Assembly (NCBI GenBank): GCA_900772695.1
Contig: CAAGRO010000050.1
Location: 1 to 13,839 of the forward strand
DNA: 13,839 bases
Direction of reading: 5' to 3'
From: an uncultured Oribacterium sp.
GTDB taxonomy: Bacteria > Bacillota > Clostridia > Lachnospirales > Lachnospiraceae
The position numbers and the translations under genes were made by a program. Under the pieces are notes generated by a model. That model worked only from the letters and a program-made list of their open reading frames with translations. It was not told the DNA's origin and did not search any database. How positions within the stretch are numbered: position 1 is the first letter of the stretch; each line of letters opens with the position of its first letter. Below, one piece after another: positions 1 to 7,974 of the stretch.

Positions 1-11
1 ATTATAGTTAT

Positions 12-38
12 GGCTTCGCGCGAAGCCTACTAGTTTTT
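12..38 (+). terminator. Possible plus-strand intrinsic terminator of a convergent gene
   Basis: A perfect 16-base palindrome at 12-27 (GGCTTC, loop GCGC, GAAGCC) is followed on the plus strand by five T at 34-38, after a six-base spacer. On the minus strand no T-run follows, so it would suit a plus-strand gene ending left of the window and converging on purL. The spacer between stem and T-run is longer than usual, so the call is tentative. Confidence 0.35.
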
Positions 39-53
39 GGTTATATCTGAAAT

Positions 54-125
54 AAAATTAGGGGTCCCGGCTTAGAGTTCACCGGCTTCGGAGTACTGTG
101 CCTCTGTTGCCACCCCGCCGGGCCC
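54..125 (-). terminator. Probable purL operon terminator (long hairpin)
   Basis: Just 3' of purL the minus-strand transcript can pair GGGCCCGGC (125-117) with GCCGGGACCC (71-62), giving nine pairs with one bulged A. The U-rich tail CUAAUUUUAUUUC follows. The loop is unusually long (about 45 bases) and carries a sequence shared with the right end of the window (see the repeat entries). It is the only terminator-like structure between the purL stop and the left edge on this strand. Confidence 0.45.
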
Positions 126-126
126 T
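72..126 (+). repeat. Degenerate copy of a dispersed palindromic repeat (copy R1)
   Basis: Read on the plus strand, these 55 bases align without gaps to the minus-strand reading of 13750-13804, with 39 of 55 identities by hand count. They include an unbroken 13-base block ending CGGAGTACTGTG (89-100). Shared pieces in order are TAGAGT, CCG, TCGGAGTACTGTG, TCTG-TGC and CCGGGC-C. Compared with the right-end copy, most of the 5' arm of the palindrome is missing, so this looks like an eroded or truncated copy. It overlaps the proposed purL terminator. No transposase or target-site duplication was seen. Confidence 0.55.
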
Positions 127-145
127 GAATCATAACGGCATCCTA

Positions 146-3100
146 TTAGTTAAAGTACTCCTTCGCTGCGCGGAAGAGACCCATATCATAGTTACCAGGT
201 ACGTTCTTGTACAGTCCGCTGCCCCAGCGCTCTGCGTGACCCATCTTACCGAGGACACGACCATCCGGCGAGGTGATACCCTCGACTGCATAGTAGGAGC
301 CGTTCGGGTTGTACTGGATATCCATGGTCGGATGACCCTCGAGATCCACGTACTGGGTTGCGATCTGACCGTTCTCTACGAGCTGCTTGAAAAGTGCCGG
401 CTCACAGAGGAAGCGGCCCTCGCCGTGCGAGATCGGTACGCTGTAGATGTCACCCGGCTCCGTGTCTGCAAGCCATGGAGACATGTTCGAAGCCACACGG
501 ATGTTGACGATCTTCGACTGGTGGCGTCCGATCGTGTTGAAGGTCAGCGTCGGACAGTGCTCATCGGTATCACGGATCTCACCATACGGTACGAGACCGA
601 GCTTGATGAGGGCCTGGAAGCCGTTGCAGATACCGAGCATGAGACCATCCCGCTTGTTCAGCATATCCATGGTTGCGTTCTTCACTGCCTCGTTCCGGAA
701 GAAGGAGGTGATGAACTTCGCAGAGCCGTCCGGCTCGTCACCACCGGAGAAACCACCCGGGATGAAGATCATCTGCGACTCGGCGATCCGCTTTGCAACC
801 TGCTCGACGGAATCACTGATGTCCTGCTTCGTCATATTGCGTACGACGATGATCTCCGGATCGAGTCCGGCGTCCGCGCAGGCCTTCGCCGAATCATACT
901 CACAGTTGTTGCCCGGGAAGACCGGAATCAGGACATGCGGCTTCTCCACCTGGATGGCCGGAGCGACCCACTCCTCTTCCGTGTAATCCGGAATCGTCAC
1001 ATCTGCTGCACTCTCCTCTGTATCCTTATCGAGGTTCATATTGCAGGTGAAGACCTTCTCAAGCTTATCCTCATAGGAGGCCTCGAGGTCACTGAGCTTC
1101 AGGGTCTCGTCATTGTAACGGATTTCTGCATTGTCCGTCGTAACACCGAGGTCCGCGACGATGATGTTCGCTGCCTTCACAGCCGGATCGTTATAGATTG
1201 CGTCACGGTCTGCCGCGTTGTTAAGCTCCAGAAGGAAGCTGCCGTACTGATAGCCGAAGATGTCCTCGACACTCAGGCTCGGAGCGAAATCGAAGCCGAT
1301 GTCGTTACCCATGCACTGCTTCAGTACCGCCTCGGCTGCACCGCCGTAGGTCGGGGTGTAGATGGACGCGAGCTTACCGTCGAGTACGAGCTGGTGCACG
1401 TACGCAAACAGGGCGAGGAGAGACTCCTTCACCGGAAGCTCGTCACGGTACTGCGGCTTGAGCCAGAGCACCGGATGACCGGCAGCCTTGTACTCCGGGC
1501 TCACGATGTTCTTCGCATCCTCTGTCGTGATCGCGAAGGAAACGAGTGTAGGCGGAACATCGAGCTTCTCGAAGGTACCGGACATGGAGTCCTTACCACC
1601 GATCGCGGCGATTCCGAGGTCGAGCTGTGCGTTAAATGCACCGAGCAGTGCCTCGAGTGGCTGTCCCCAGCGCTCCGGCTCACGACCCGGCTTACCGAAG
1701 TACTCCTGGAAGGTGAGGTAGGTATCCTCGAAGCCGGCACCGGTCGCGATCAGCTTCGCCGCGGACTCAACGACCGCGAGGTACGCACCCTTGTAGCAGT
1801 TCTTCTCGGTGATAAACGGATTATAGCCGTATGCCATCACGGACGTGTCATCGGTGTGGCCCTTCTCGACCGAGATCTTCGCCGCCATCGCCTGTACCGG
1901 TGTGCGCTGATTCTTACCGCCGAACGGCATCAGCACGGTACCTGCACCGATGGTGGAGTCGAAACGCTCGCTGAGACCACGCTTGCTGACCACGTTGAGA
2001 TCCTCGGCCAGTGCCTCATAGTTCTCGGCGAAGCTGCCCTTCACCTGACGGACAATGCTTCCGCCCGCCGCGGTCTTCACGCTGATGTGCTTCTCGGCAC
2101 CGTTACTGTTCAGGAAGTCTCTCGAAAGGTCGATGACATTCTTTCCGTTCCAGTGGGCGACGAGACGATTGGTGTCGGTGACGTCTGCCACGTGGGTTGC
2201 TTCGAGGTTCTCCTCATGTGCGAGTGCGAGGAAGCGCTCCATATCCTCCGGCGCGACAACTACTGCCATACGCTCCTGCGACTCAGAGATCGCAAGCTCG
2301 GTGCCATCGAGACCGGCATACTTCTTCGGAACCTTATCGAGGTTGATGTCGAGACCATCCGCGAGCTCACCGATCGCGACGGATACACCGCCGGCACCGA
2401 AGTCGTTGCAACGCTTGATCAGCTTACTTGCCTCCGGATTACGGAAGAGACGCTGCAGCTTACGCTCCTCAGGTGCATTACCCTTCTGTACCTCTGCGCC
2501 GTCCTTCTCGAGGGACTCCACATTGTGCGACTTGGAGGAACCGGTGGCACCACCGATACCATCACGGCCGGTACGACCGCCGAGGAGGATGACGACATCA
2601 CCTGGTGCCGGAACCTCACGGCGTACGTTCTCTGCCGGTGCGGCTGCGACGACGGCACCGATCTCCATACGCTTTGCGACATAGCCCGGATGATAGATCT
2701 CATCGACGAGGCCGGTCGCGAGACCGATCTGGTTACCATAGCTGGAGTAACCGTTGGCCGCGGTTGTCACGAGCTTACGCTGTGGCAGCTTGCCCTTCAT
2801 GGTCTCCTGTACCGGTACGGTCGGATCGCCGGCACCGGTGACACGCATCGCCTGATATACATAGCTTCTGCCGGACAGAGGATCACGGATCGCGCCACCG
2901 ATACAGGTTGCTGCACCACCGAACGGCTCGATCTCGGTCGGGTGGTTATGGGTCTCGTTCTTAAAGAGCAGGAGCCAGTCCTGATCCTCGCCATCGACAT
3001 TGACCTTGATCTTTACGGTGCAGGCATTGATCTCCTCCGACTCATCGAGCTTCTGGAGCTTGCCTTCCTTCTTCAGCACCTTCGCAGCGAGGGTGCCGAT

Positions 3101-3898
3101 ATCCATGAGGTTGATCGGCTTCGTGCGGTTCAGCTCCTTGCGGGCTGCGATGTAACGATCCCATGCCTTCTGAAGCTCCGGATCGGCGAAATCGACCTGA
3201 TCGATCGTGGTCAGGAAGGTGGTATGACGGCAGTGATCGGACCAGTAGGTATCGATCATGCGGATCTCCGTGATGCTCGGATCACGGTGCTCGGACTTGA
3301 AGTAGTCACGGCAGAACTCGAGATCATCGAGGTCCATCGCGAGGCCCTTCTCCTGACGGAAGGCATCGAGCTCCTCATTCGGTGCATCGATGAAGCCGGT
3401 GAGGGTCTCGACCTCGGTCGGGATGTCATACTTCACATCGAGGGTCGCATAGGTATCGAGGGACGCCTCTCTCGACTCGACCGGGTTGATGACATACTTC
3501 TTGATTTCTGCGATCTCTTCCTCGCTCAGATCACCGTACAGAAGGTATACCTTTGCGGAACGTACCTTCGGACGCTCTCCCTGGGTAAGGATCTGGATGC
3601 ACTGTGCGGCAGAGTCTGCGCGCTGGTCGAACTGACCCGGCAGGAACTCGACGGCGAAGACATATGCGCCGTCCTGCTTCGGGAGCTCAGCCGATACATC
3701 ATCGAGCTGCGGCTCGCTGAGGACGAGCTGTACAGCCTTGTCAAAGGTCTCCTGGTCCAGTCCCTCGACGTCGTAACGGTTCAGAAGCCGTACGTCCGTG
3801 AGGTTCTTGATCAGAAGGATGTGACGGATATCATGGCGGAGTCCCTGTGCCTCGTGGCGGAGACCCTGCTTCTTCTCAACGTAAATTCTATTTACCAT
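146..3898 (-). CDS. purL: Phosphoribosylformylglycinamidine synthase, single-chain form
   Basis: Converts FGAR, glutamine and ATP to FGAM, the fourth step of purine synthesis, in the cytosol. The 1250-residue product is the fused form carrying the PurS-like N-terminus, two synthetase halves and a glutaminase, so no separate purS or purQ is expected. Visible motifs are DTYWSDHCRHTTF (about 216-228), THNHPTEIEPFGG (about 316-328), a GATGSSKSHN nucleotide loop, FGAGGVSVAIGELADG, and the class I glutaminase with nucleophile Cys at about 1091 in GICNGFQ and the His/Glu pair at about 1221/1223 in GHAER. The length fits the shorter Firmicutes clade (E. coli PurL is 1295). The start at 3898 is chosen over an in-frame ATG at 3937 because AGGAGG (3914-3909) lies 10 bases upstream and the protein then begins MVNRIYVEKK as in the family. 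The upstream ATG lies in a hairpin loop. purL is last in the operon, 169 bases after purD. Confidence 0.97.
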   Translation of the reverse strand: MVNRIYVEKKQGLRHEAQGLRHDIRHILLIKNLTDVRLLNRYDVEGLDQETFDKAVQLVLSEPQLDDVSAELPKQDGAYVFAVEFLPGQFDQRADSAAQCIQILTQGERPKVRSAKVYLLYGDLSEEEIAEIKKYVINPVESREASLDTYATLDVKYDIPTEVETLTGFIDAPNEELDAFRQEKGLAMDLDDLEFCRDYFKSEHRDPSITEIRMIDTYWSDHCRHTTFLTTIDQVDFADPELQKAWDRYIAARKELNRTKPINLMDIGTLAAKVLKKEGKLQKLDESEEINACTVKIKVNVDGEDQDWLLLFKNETHNHPTEIEPFGGAATCIGGAIRDPLSGRSYVYQAMRVTGAGDPTVPVQETMKGKLPQRKLVTTAANGYSSYGNQIGLATGLVDEIYHPGYVAKRMEIGAVVAAAPAENVRREVPAPGDVVILLGGRTGRDGIGGATGSSKSHNVESLEKDGAEVQKGNAPEERKLQRLFRNPEASKLIKRCNDFGAGGVSVAIGELADGLDINLDKVPKKYAGLDGTELAISESQERMAVVVAPEDMERFLALAHEENLEATHVADVTDTNRLVAHWNGKNVIDLSRDFLNSNGAEKHISVKTAAGGSIVRQVKGSFAENYEALAEDLNVVSKRGLSERFDSTIGAGTVLMPFGGKNQRTPVQAMAAKISVEKGHTDDTSVMAYGYNPFITEKNCYKGAYLAVVESAAKLIATGAGFEDTYLTFQEYFGKPGREPERWGQPLEALLGAFNAQLDLGIAAIGGKDSMSGTFEKLDVPPTLVSFAITTEDAKNIVSPEYKAAGHPVLWLKPQYRDELPVKESLLALFAYVHQLVLDGKLASIYTPTYGGAAEAVLKQCMGNDIGFDFAPSLSVEDIFGYQYGSFLLELNNAADRDAIYNDPAVKAANIIVADLGVTTDNAEIRYNDETLKLSDLEASYEDKLEKVFTCNMNLDKDTEESAADVTIPDYTEEEWVAPAIQVEKPHVLIPVFPGNNCEYDSAKACADAGLDPEIIVVRNMTKQDISDSVEQVAKRIAESQMIFIPGGFSGGDEPDGSAKFITSFFRNEAVKNATMDMLNKRDGLMLGICNGFQALIKLGLVPYGEIRDTDEHCPTLTFNTIGRHQSKIVNIRVASNMSPWLADTEPGDIYSVPISHGEGRFLCEPALFKQLVENGQIATQYVDLEGHPTMDIQYNPNGSYYAVEGITSPDGRVLGKMGHAERWGSGLYKNVPGNYDMGLFRAAKEYFN

Positions 3899-4067
3899 GG
3901 ATCGTAATCCTCCTGGATATATGTAGTCCGGTTCCATCGCTGGAACCGGGATGATTAGCTATAGCGAAATACAGTATGTATATCCTGCCAGCGTGAAATG
4001 ATTATAGCCGATATCTGAGCACGGCGAAGCGCAGTACGCGCTCGTCGTGAAGCACCCATGACTATTT
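3899..4067 (-). other. purD-purL gap: two hairpins, a TATAAT box and the purL ribosome binding site
   Basis: This 169-base gap is the largest inside the operon. It contains a hairpin at 4020-4049 (12 pairs including one G-T wobble, one bulged A, loop of five), a perfect 8-bp hairpin CCGGTTCC/GGAACCGG at 3928-3949 with a six-base loop, and the purL Shine-Dalgarno AGGAGG at 3914-3909. Neither hairpin has a T-run on either strand, so neither is a standard terminator. A perfect TATAAT sits at 4006-4001 on the minus strand, but the bases 17 upstream (CTTCGC) are not a recognisable -35. The region could hold a weak internal promoter, a processing site or a stability element for purL. Which one is not decided by the sequence. 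Confidence 0.4.
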
Positions 4068-5333
4068 TCAGTTCAGTGCCTTCAGCGCGCGCTGTCCGAT
4101 GTCCTTCCGCATGTGCATCTTCTCGAAGCTTACCTTCGCTGCACTTGCATACGCCTTATCGATCGCTTCCTTCAGGGTCGGTGCGGTCTCGACGACGCCG
4201 AGCACACGACCGCCGTGGGTATAGAGCTTTCCATCGCGGAGGTCTGCACCTGCGACGTAGACATTGTCCACCTGATCGACACCCGTGATCTCGAAGCCGG
4301 ACTCGTAGGCCACCGGATATCCGCCGGATGCCTCGATGATACAGCAGGCGGATTCATCCTTCCACTTCACCTCGACATCCGCGAGGCGACCCTCGGTGAC
4401 GGCCTGCATGATGGTCAGCAGGTCAGAATCGAGCAGCGGCAGCACGACCTGTGCCTCCGGATCGCCGAAGCGGCAGTTGTACTCAATCACCTTCGGGCCA
4501 TCCTTCGTCAGCATGAGACCGAAGTAGAGGCAGCCCCTGAAGGTGCGGCCCTCGCTCTTCATCGCTTCGATGGTCGGCTTGAAGATGGTCTCCATGCAGA
4601 CCTCGGCGATCTCCTTCGTGTAGTACGGGTTCGGTGCGATGGTGCCCATACCGCCGGTATTGAGGCCCTCATCGTTGTCGTTTGCACGCTTGTGATCCAT
4701 GGAGCTGATCATCGGTACGACCACGTTACCATCCGTAAAGCTGAGGACGGACACCTCCGGACCCTCGAGGTACTCCTCGATGACGATCTGATCGCCGGAG
4801 TGGCCGAACTTGTGCTCTGCCATGATGGTCTTGATGCCCTCGATCGCCTCCTCACGGGTCATCGCGATGATGACACCCTTGCCGAGGGCGAGTCCGTCCG
4901 CCTTGATGACGGTCGGGATCGGGCAGGTCTCGACATACGCCTCTGCGGCGTGGATATCGGTAAATACCTCATAGCCCGCGGTCGGGATGTGGTACTTCTT
5001 CATCAGGTTCTTCGAGAATACCTTCGAACCCTCGATGATCGCTGCCTTGCCCTCCGGTCCGAAGGCCGGGATACCGGCAGCCTCGAGTGCATCGACCATG
5101 CCCGCAACGAGCGGATCATCCGGTGCGACGACCACATAATCCAGCTTCTGCTCGACGGCGAACTTTACGACGCCCTCGACATCGGTTGCCTTGATCTCCG
5201 GTACACACTCGGCATCCCGTGCGATACCGCCGTTGCCAGGGATCGCATAGAGCTTCTCGACCGAAGGATTCTTTCTGATTGCTTTGATGATGGCATGCTC
5301 ACGTCCGCCACCACCTACGACGCCAATTCTCAT
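4068..5333 (-). CDS. purD: Phosphoribosylamine--glycine ligase (GAR synthetase)
   Basis: Joins glycine to phosphoribosylamine with ATP to make GAR, the second step of the pathway, in the cytosol. The 421-residue length is normal for bacterial PurD. The N-terminal dinucleotide-like fold begins MRIGVVGGGGREHA with a glycine-rich loop (7-14). The ATP-grasp region shows IKADGLALGKGV (143-154), EEYLEGPEVS (about 186-195), NTGGMG (225-230) and the metal-binding EYNCRFGDPE (284-293). The start is fixed by AGGAGG inside the 3' end of purN. Only three bases separate the purN stop from this ATG, which suggests translational coupling. The residues usually reading VGPEAP are VAPDDP here, a mild variant. 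Confidence 0.97.
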   Translation of the reverse strand: MRIGVVGGGGREHAIIKAIRKNPSVEKLYAIPGNGGIARDAECVPEIKATDVEGVVKFAVEQKLDYVVVAPDDPLVAGMVDALEAAGIPAFGPEGKAAIIEGSKVFSKNLMKKYHIPTAGYEVFTDIHAAEAYVETCPIPTVIKADGLALGKGVIIAMTREEAIEGIKTIMAEHKFGHSGDQIVIEEYLEGPEVSVLSFTDGNVVVPMISSMDHKRANDNDEGLNTGGMGTIAPNPYYTKEIAEVCMETIFKPTIEAMKSEGRTFRGCLYFGLMLTKDGPKVIEYNCRFGDPEAQVVLPLLDSDLLTIMQAVTEGRLADVEVKWKDESACCIIEASGGYPVAYESGFEITGVDQVDNVYVAGADLRDGKLYTHGGRVLGVVETAPTLKEAIDKAYASAAKVSFEKMHMRKDIGQRALKALN

Positions 5334-5336
5334 CGT

Positions 5337-5939
5337 TTATGCCTCCTGTTCACTCTTCTGTTCACGGATTTCCTTACTCATCAGCTCGGCTGCGGCCGGC
5401 AGAAGCTTCCACTCCGCCTGCTCCATCACGCGCTTCTGAAGGATCTCCGGCGTATCGCCCTCCTCGATCGCGACGGCCTTCTGGAGAAGGATACGTCCGC
5501 CATCCGGGATTTCGTTTACGAGATGTACGGTTGCACCGGTCACCTTCACACCGTAGGCGAGTGCGGCCTCATGCGGGCGAAGCCCGTACATGCCCTTGCC
5601 GCAGAAGCTCGGGATCAGGGACGGATGGATGTTGATGATGCGATCTGCATACGCATGGATGAAATCCGGACCCAGGATCGTCAGATAGCCGGCCAGGATG
5701 ACGAGGTCAATGCTGTGGGCCTGTAAGGTTTCGATCAGCCTCGGCTCATCCTTATACACGACCGTATGCTCGATGCCGGCCTTCTCTGCACGTTCCAGCG
5801 CATAGATCCCCTCACGGGAGCCCACGACGAGGACGATCTCGCCATCCGGGATCTCCCCGCGATGCTGTGCATCGATCAGCGCCTGGAGGTTGGTACCACC
5901 GCCGCTGACCAGCACGGCAATTCTAGTTTTTGTGTTCAT
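5337..5939 (-). CDS. purN: Phosphoribosylglycinamide formyltransferase (GAR transformylase 1)
   Basis: Transfers a formyl group from 10-formyltetrahydrofolate to GAR, giving FGAR, the third pathway step. The 200-residue protein has the N-terminal phosphate loop SGGGTNLQAL (12-21). The catalytic triad aligns with E. coli PurN Asn106/His108/Asp144: Asn103 and His105 in INIHPSLIP, and Asp146 in NEIPDGG. The folate-site segment reads HPSLIPSFCGKGMYG, a form I associate with Clostridia. An acidic, Gln-rich tail follows. The ribosome site GAGGAG is five bases from the ATG. A 95-base gap with a GC hairpin separates it from the transformylase gene upstream, and purD follows after three bases. The folate-independent alternative, PurT, is ruled out because the fold here is formyltransferase and not ATP-grasp. 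Confidence 0.97.
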   Translation of the reverse strand: MNTKTRIAVLVSGGGTNLQALIDAQHRGEIPDGEIVLVVGSREGIYALERAEKAGIEHTVVYKDEPRLIETLQAHSIDLVILAGYLTILGPDFIHAYADRIINIHPSLIPSFCGKGMYGLRPHEAALAYGVKVTGATVHLVNEIPDGGRILLQKAVAIEEGDTPEILQKRVMEQAEWKLLPAAAELMSKEIREQKSEQEA

Positions 5940-5988
5940 TTATTCTCCTCTTATGCTGAAAGAGACATTTTAAAAGTGACGATGTCAG

Positions 5989-6023
5989 GCCGCCCGGGGC
6001 ATCACCGGGATTCCGCGGGCAGC
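5989..6023 (-). other. GC-rich hairpin in the purH-purN gap, two competing folds
   Basis: In the minus-strand RNA, GCUGCCCG (6023-6016) can pair with CGGGCGGC (5996-5989) as an 8-bp stem with one U-G wobble. An inner hairpin CCCGG/CCGGG with a seven-base loop uses part of the same right arm, so the two folds exclude each other. No T-run follows directly (the nearest, TTTT, is about 15 bases away), so it is not a standard terminator. It lies between the transformylase stop and the purN ribosome site. It may tune relative expression or mRNA stability, but this is inference. Confidence 0.4.
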
Positions 6024-6034
6024 GACACATATCA

Positions 6035-7219
6035 TTAGTGGTGGAACAGTCTCATGCCGGTAAAGCACAGTACCATACCGTACTTATCTGCGGTCTCGAT
6101 GACGTTGTCATCACGGATGGAGCCGCCCGGCTCTGCGATGTAGCTGACACCGGACTTCCGTGCACGCTCGACATTATCACCGAACGGGAAGAACGCGTCG
6201 GAGCCGAGAGCCGTTCCGGTCAGTGTCGCGAGGTACGCCTTCTGCTCTGCTCTCGTAAATGGAGCCGGCTGCTCGGTGAAGTACTGCTGCCATGCGCCAT
6301 CCTTCAGGACATCGTCACACTCCTCGGAGAGGTATACATCGATGACATTGTCACGATCGGCACGACGGAGGCCCTCCTTGAACGGAAGGTTCAGGACGCG
6401 GTCGGTCTGGCGAAGATGCCAGTGATCAGCCTTATCACCCGCGAGACGTGTGCAGTGCACTCTGGACTGCTGTCCGGCACCGATACCGATGGCCTGACCG
6501 TCCTCCGCATACGCTACGGAGTTGGACTGTGTATACTTGATTGTGATGAGGGCGATGGTCATGTTGAGACGCGCCTCCTCGGTGAGCGCCTTGTTCTCAC
6601 TCACGATGTTTGCGAAGGCCTCATCGGTCACCTTGTACTCGTTGCGGCCTTGCTCGAAGGTCACACCGAATACCTGCTTGTGCTCGACCGGATCCGGGCG
6701 GTAGCTCGGGTCGATCTTGATGACATTGTAGTTACCCTTCTTCTTGGTCTTCAGGATCTCGAGTGCCTCCTCCGTATAGTCCGGGGCAATGACGCCATCC
6801 GACACTTCGCGGTGGATGATGCGTGCGGTCGTCGCATCACAGGTATCCGACAGGGCGATGAAGTCACCATAAGAAGACATACGATCGACACCACGTGCTC
6901 TCGCATACGCGCAGGCCAGCGGAGACTCGTCGAGTCCCTCGATGTCGTCTACGAAGCAGGCCTTCTTCAGCTTGTCGGAGAGCTTCCGTCCGATCGCGGC
7001 ACCGGAAGGGGAAACGTGCTTGAAGGATGCGGCGGCAACCATGCCGGTGGCTTCCTTGAGATCGGAAACCAGCTGCCAGCTGTTCAGTGCATCGAGGAAG
7101 TTGATATAGCCTGGACGGCCATTCAGGATCTCGATCGGAAGCTCAGAGCCGTCGTGCATGTAGATCTTCGCCGGCTTCTGATTCGGGTTCATACCATACT
7201 TTAATTCAAACTCTTTCAT
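6035..7219 (-). CDS. purH: Stand-alone AICAR formyltransferase (PurH transformylase domain only)
   Basis: Transfers a formyl group from 10-formyltetrahydrofolate to AICAR, giving FAICAR, the next-to-last step to IMP. The protein is 394 residues, whereas bifunctional PurH is usually above 500. The N-terminal MGS-like IMP cyclohydrolase domain is absent, and the sequence begins directly at the transformylase (MKEFELKYGMNPNQ). The catalytic Lys-His is in KHVSPSG (67-73). Other family motifs are ACFVDDIEGLDESPLA (87-102), SNSVAYAEDGQAIGIGAGQQSR (232-253) and FFPFGDNVERA near the end. The C-terminus is complete and finishes LFHH. The gene starts 15 bases after the PurO-like cyclohydrolase, whose TAA stop runs into the GAGGAG ribosome site, so the two halves of PurH function are made from adjacent, probably coupled, genes. 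Naming it purH follows the domain, and some annotations reserve that symbol for the fused enzyme. Confidence 0.93.
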   Translation of the reverse strand: MKEFELKYGMNPNQKPAKIYMHDGSELPIEILNGRPGYINFLDALNSWQLVSDLKEATGMVAAASFKHVSPSGAAIGRKLSDKLKKACFVDDIEGLDESPLACAYARARGVDRMSSYGDFIALSDTCDATTARIIHREVSDGVIAPDYTEEALEILKTKKKGNYNVIKIDPSYRPDPVEHKQVFGVTFEQGRNEYKVTDEAFANIVSENKALTEEARLNMTIALITIKYTQSNSVAYAEDGQAIGIGAGQQSRVHCTRLAGDKADHWHLRQTDRVLNLPFKEGLRRADRDNVIDVYLSEECDDVLKDGAWQQYFTEQPAPFTRAEQKAYLATLTGTALGSDAFFPFGDNVERARKSGVSYIAEPGGSIRDDNVIETADKYGMVLCFTGMRLFHH

Positions 7220-7234
7220 CGCTGCCCTCTCCTC

Positions 7235-7963
7235 TTATGCGTTCACCTGGGTGAACTTGTTGATCATCTTGTTCGTTACGCTGCCGTCTACGACATTGAT
7301 ATAGCGTACGTACATGGAAATCTTATTCTCCTCGTTCAGGCTGCTCCAGATCGCCTCTGCGAACTCGTCGGCGCTGTTCGGAATCGCGACACGCTCCGGC
7401 TCACCCTCGAAGGTCGGAATCGGATTTCCGTTCTGCTTATAGGTGTGGATGAAGTGGCCGAGGCCGTTCTGCAGCTTGTAGCTGTAGGTATAGCGTGCAC
7501 AGTCCGTGCCCTCTGCATCCTGGGCCTTGAGAATCGACATCTTATAGCGGTCGGAATCGTCGAGCATCACGAGGCCGCTGATACGCGGTGTCCAGTTCGG
7601 ACCATCCGGCTCGAACTCGCGGGTCTCGAGGGCCTCCTCGAAGGTGTTGCCATCCTTCAGGAAATCATAGATGGTATCTGTCTGATCACCGTTGGTCACG
7701 ATCAGGTTATCCCCGATCTTACGGATCGGGCTGTAGATGATGAGGCTCGGGTCCTCGACCTTGCTGGCGTCTGCCGGGTAGATGGTGACGGTGTCACCAT
7801 CCTCGGTAAATACGCGGTTTCTGGAGTTTGCGCTGCGCCCCATGATGAAGTAAGCGATGGCGATGGACTGTCCATCTGCGGACTTGCCGATCACGATGCC
7901 ACGGCCAGGGTACTCGTTGTTCTTCAGCAGCTCTGGAAGCTGTGCTACATCATATGTTGCCAT
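7235..7963 (-). CDS. purO: IMP cyclohydrolase, PurO-like family
   Basis: This gene probably closes the FAICAR ring to give IMP. The 242-residue protein has no similarity by eye to the MGS-like cyclohydrolase of PurH. It matches what I know of the archaeal PurO family: an N-terminal NEYPGRGIVIGKSADG segment (16-31), followed by MGRSANSRNRVF (41-52), with no membrane segment or signal peptide. The neighbouring gene encodes an AICAR transformylase lacking its own cyclohydrolase domain, which supports this activity strongly. It starts 11 bases after the purM stop and ends 15 bases before the transformylase gene. The family call is from memory of PurO and its Clostridia relatives. The reaction is well supported by context, and the symbol is less certain because these bacterial proteins are often left unnamed. 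Confidence 0.85.
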   Translation of the reverse strand: MATYDVAQLPELLKNNEYPGRGIVIGKSADGQSIAIAYFIMGRSANSRNRVFTEDGDTVTIYPADASKVEDPSLIIYSPIRKIGDNLIVTNGDQTDTIYDFLKDGNTFEEALETREFEPDGPNWTPRISGLVMLDDSDRYKMSILKAQDAEGTDCARYTYSYKLQNGLGHFIHTYKQNGNPIPTFEGEPERVAIPNSADEFAEAIWSSLNEENKISMYVRYINVVDGSVTNKMINKFTQVNA

Positions 7964-7974
7964 GTTTACTCTCC

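Noticed and set aside
98..3907. A 1269-codon plus-strand ORF antisense to purL
   Set aside because: It is in exact codon register with purL and arises from the absence of TTA, CTA and TCA codons. Its translation looks compositionally odd and matches no family, and purL is unmistakable on the other strand.
3896..3937. Upstream in-frame ATG for purL at 3937
   Set aside because: It lies in the loop of a hairpin with no ribosome site, and the extra 13 residues are not PurL-like.
4113..5726. A 537-codon plus-strand ORF antisense to purD and purN
   Set aside because: Same codon-register artefact, running across two genes. No ribosome site or recognisable domain.
6038..7204. A 388-codon plus-strand ORF antisense to the AICAR transformylase gene
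   Set aside because: Same artefact of biased codon use. The minus-strand protein carries all transformylase motifs.
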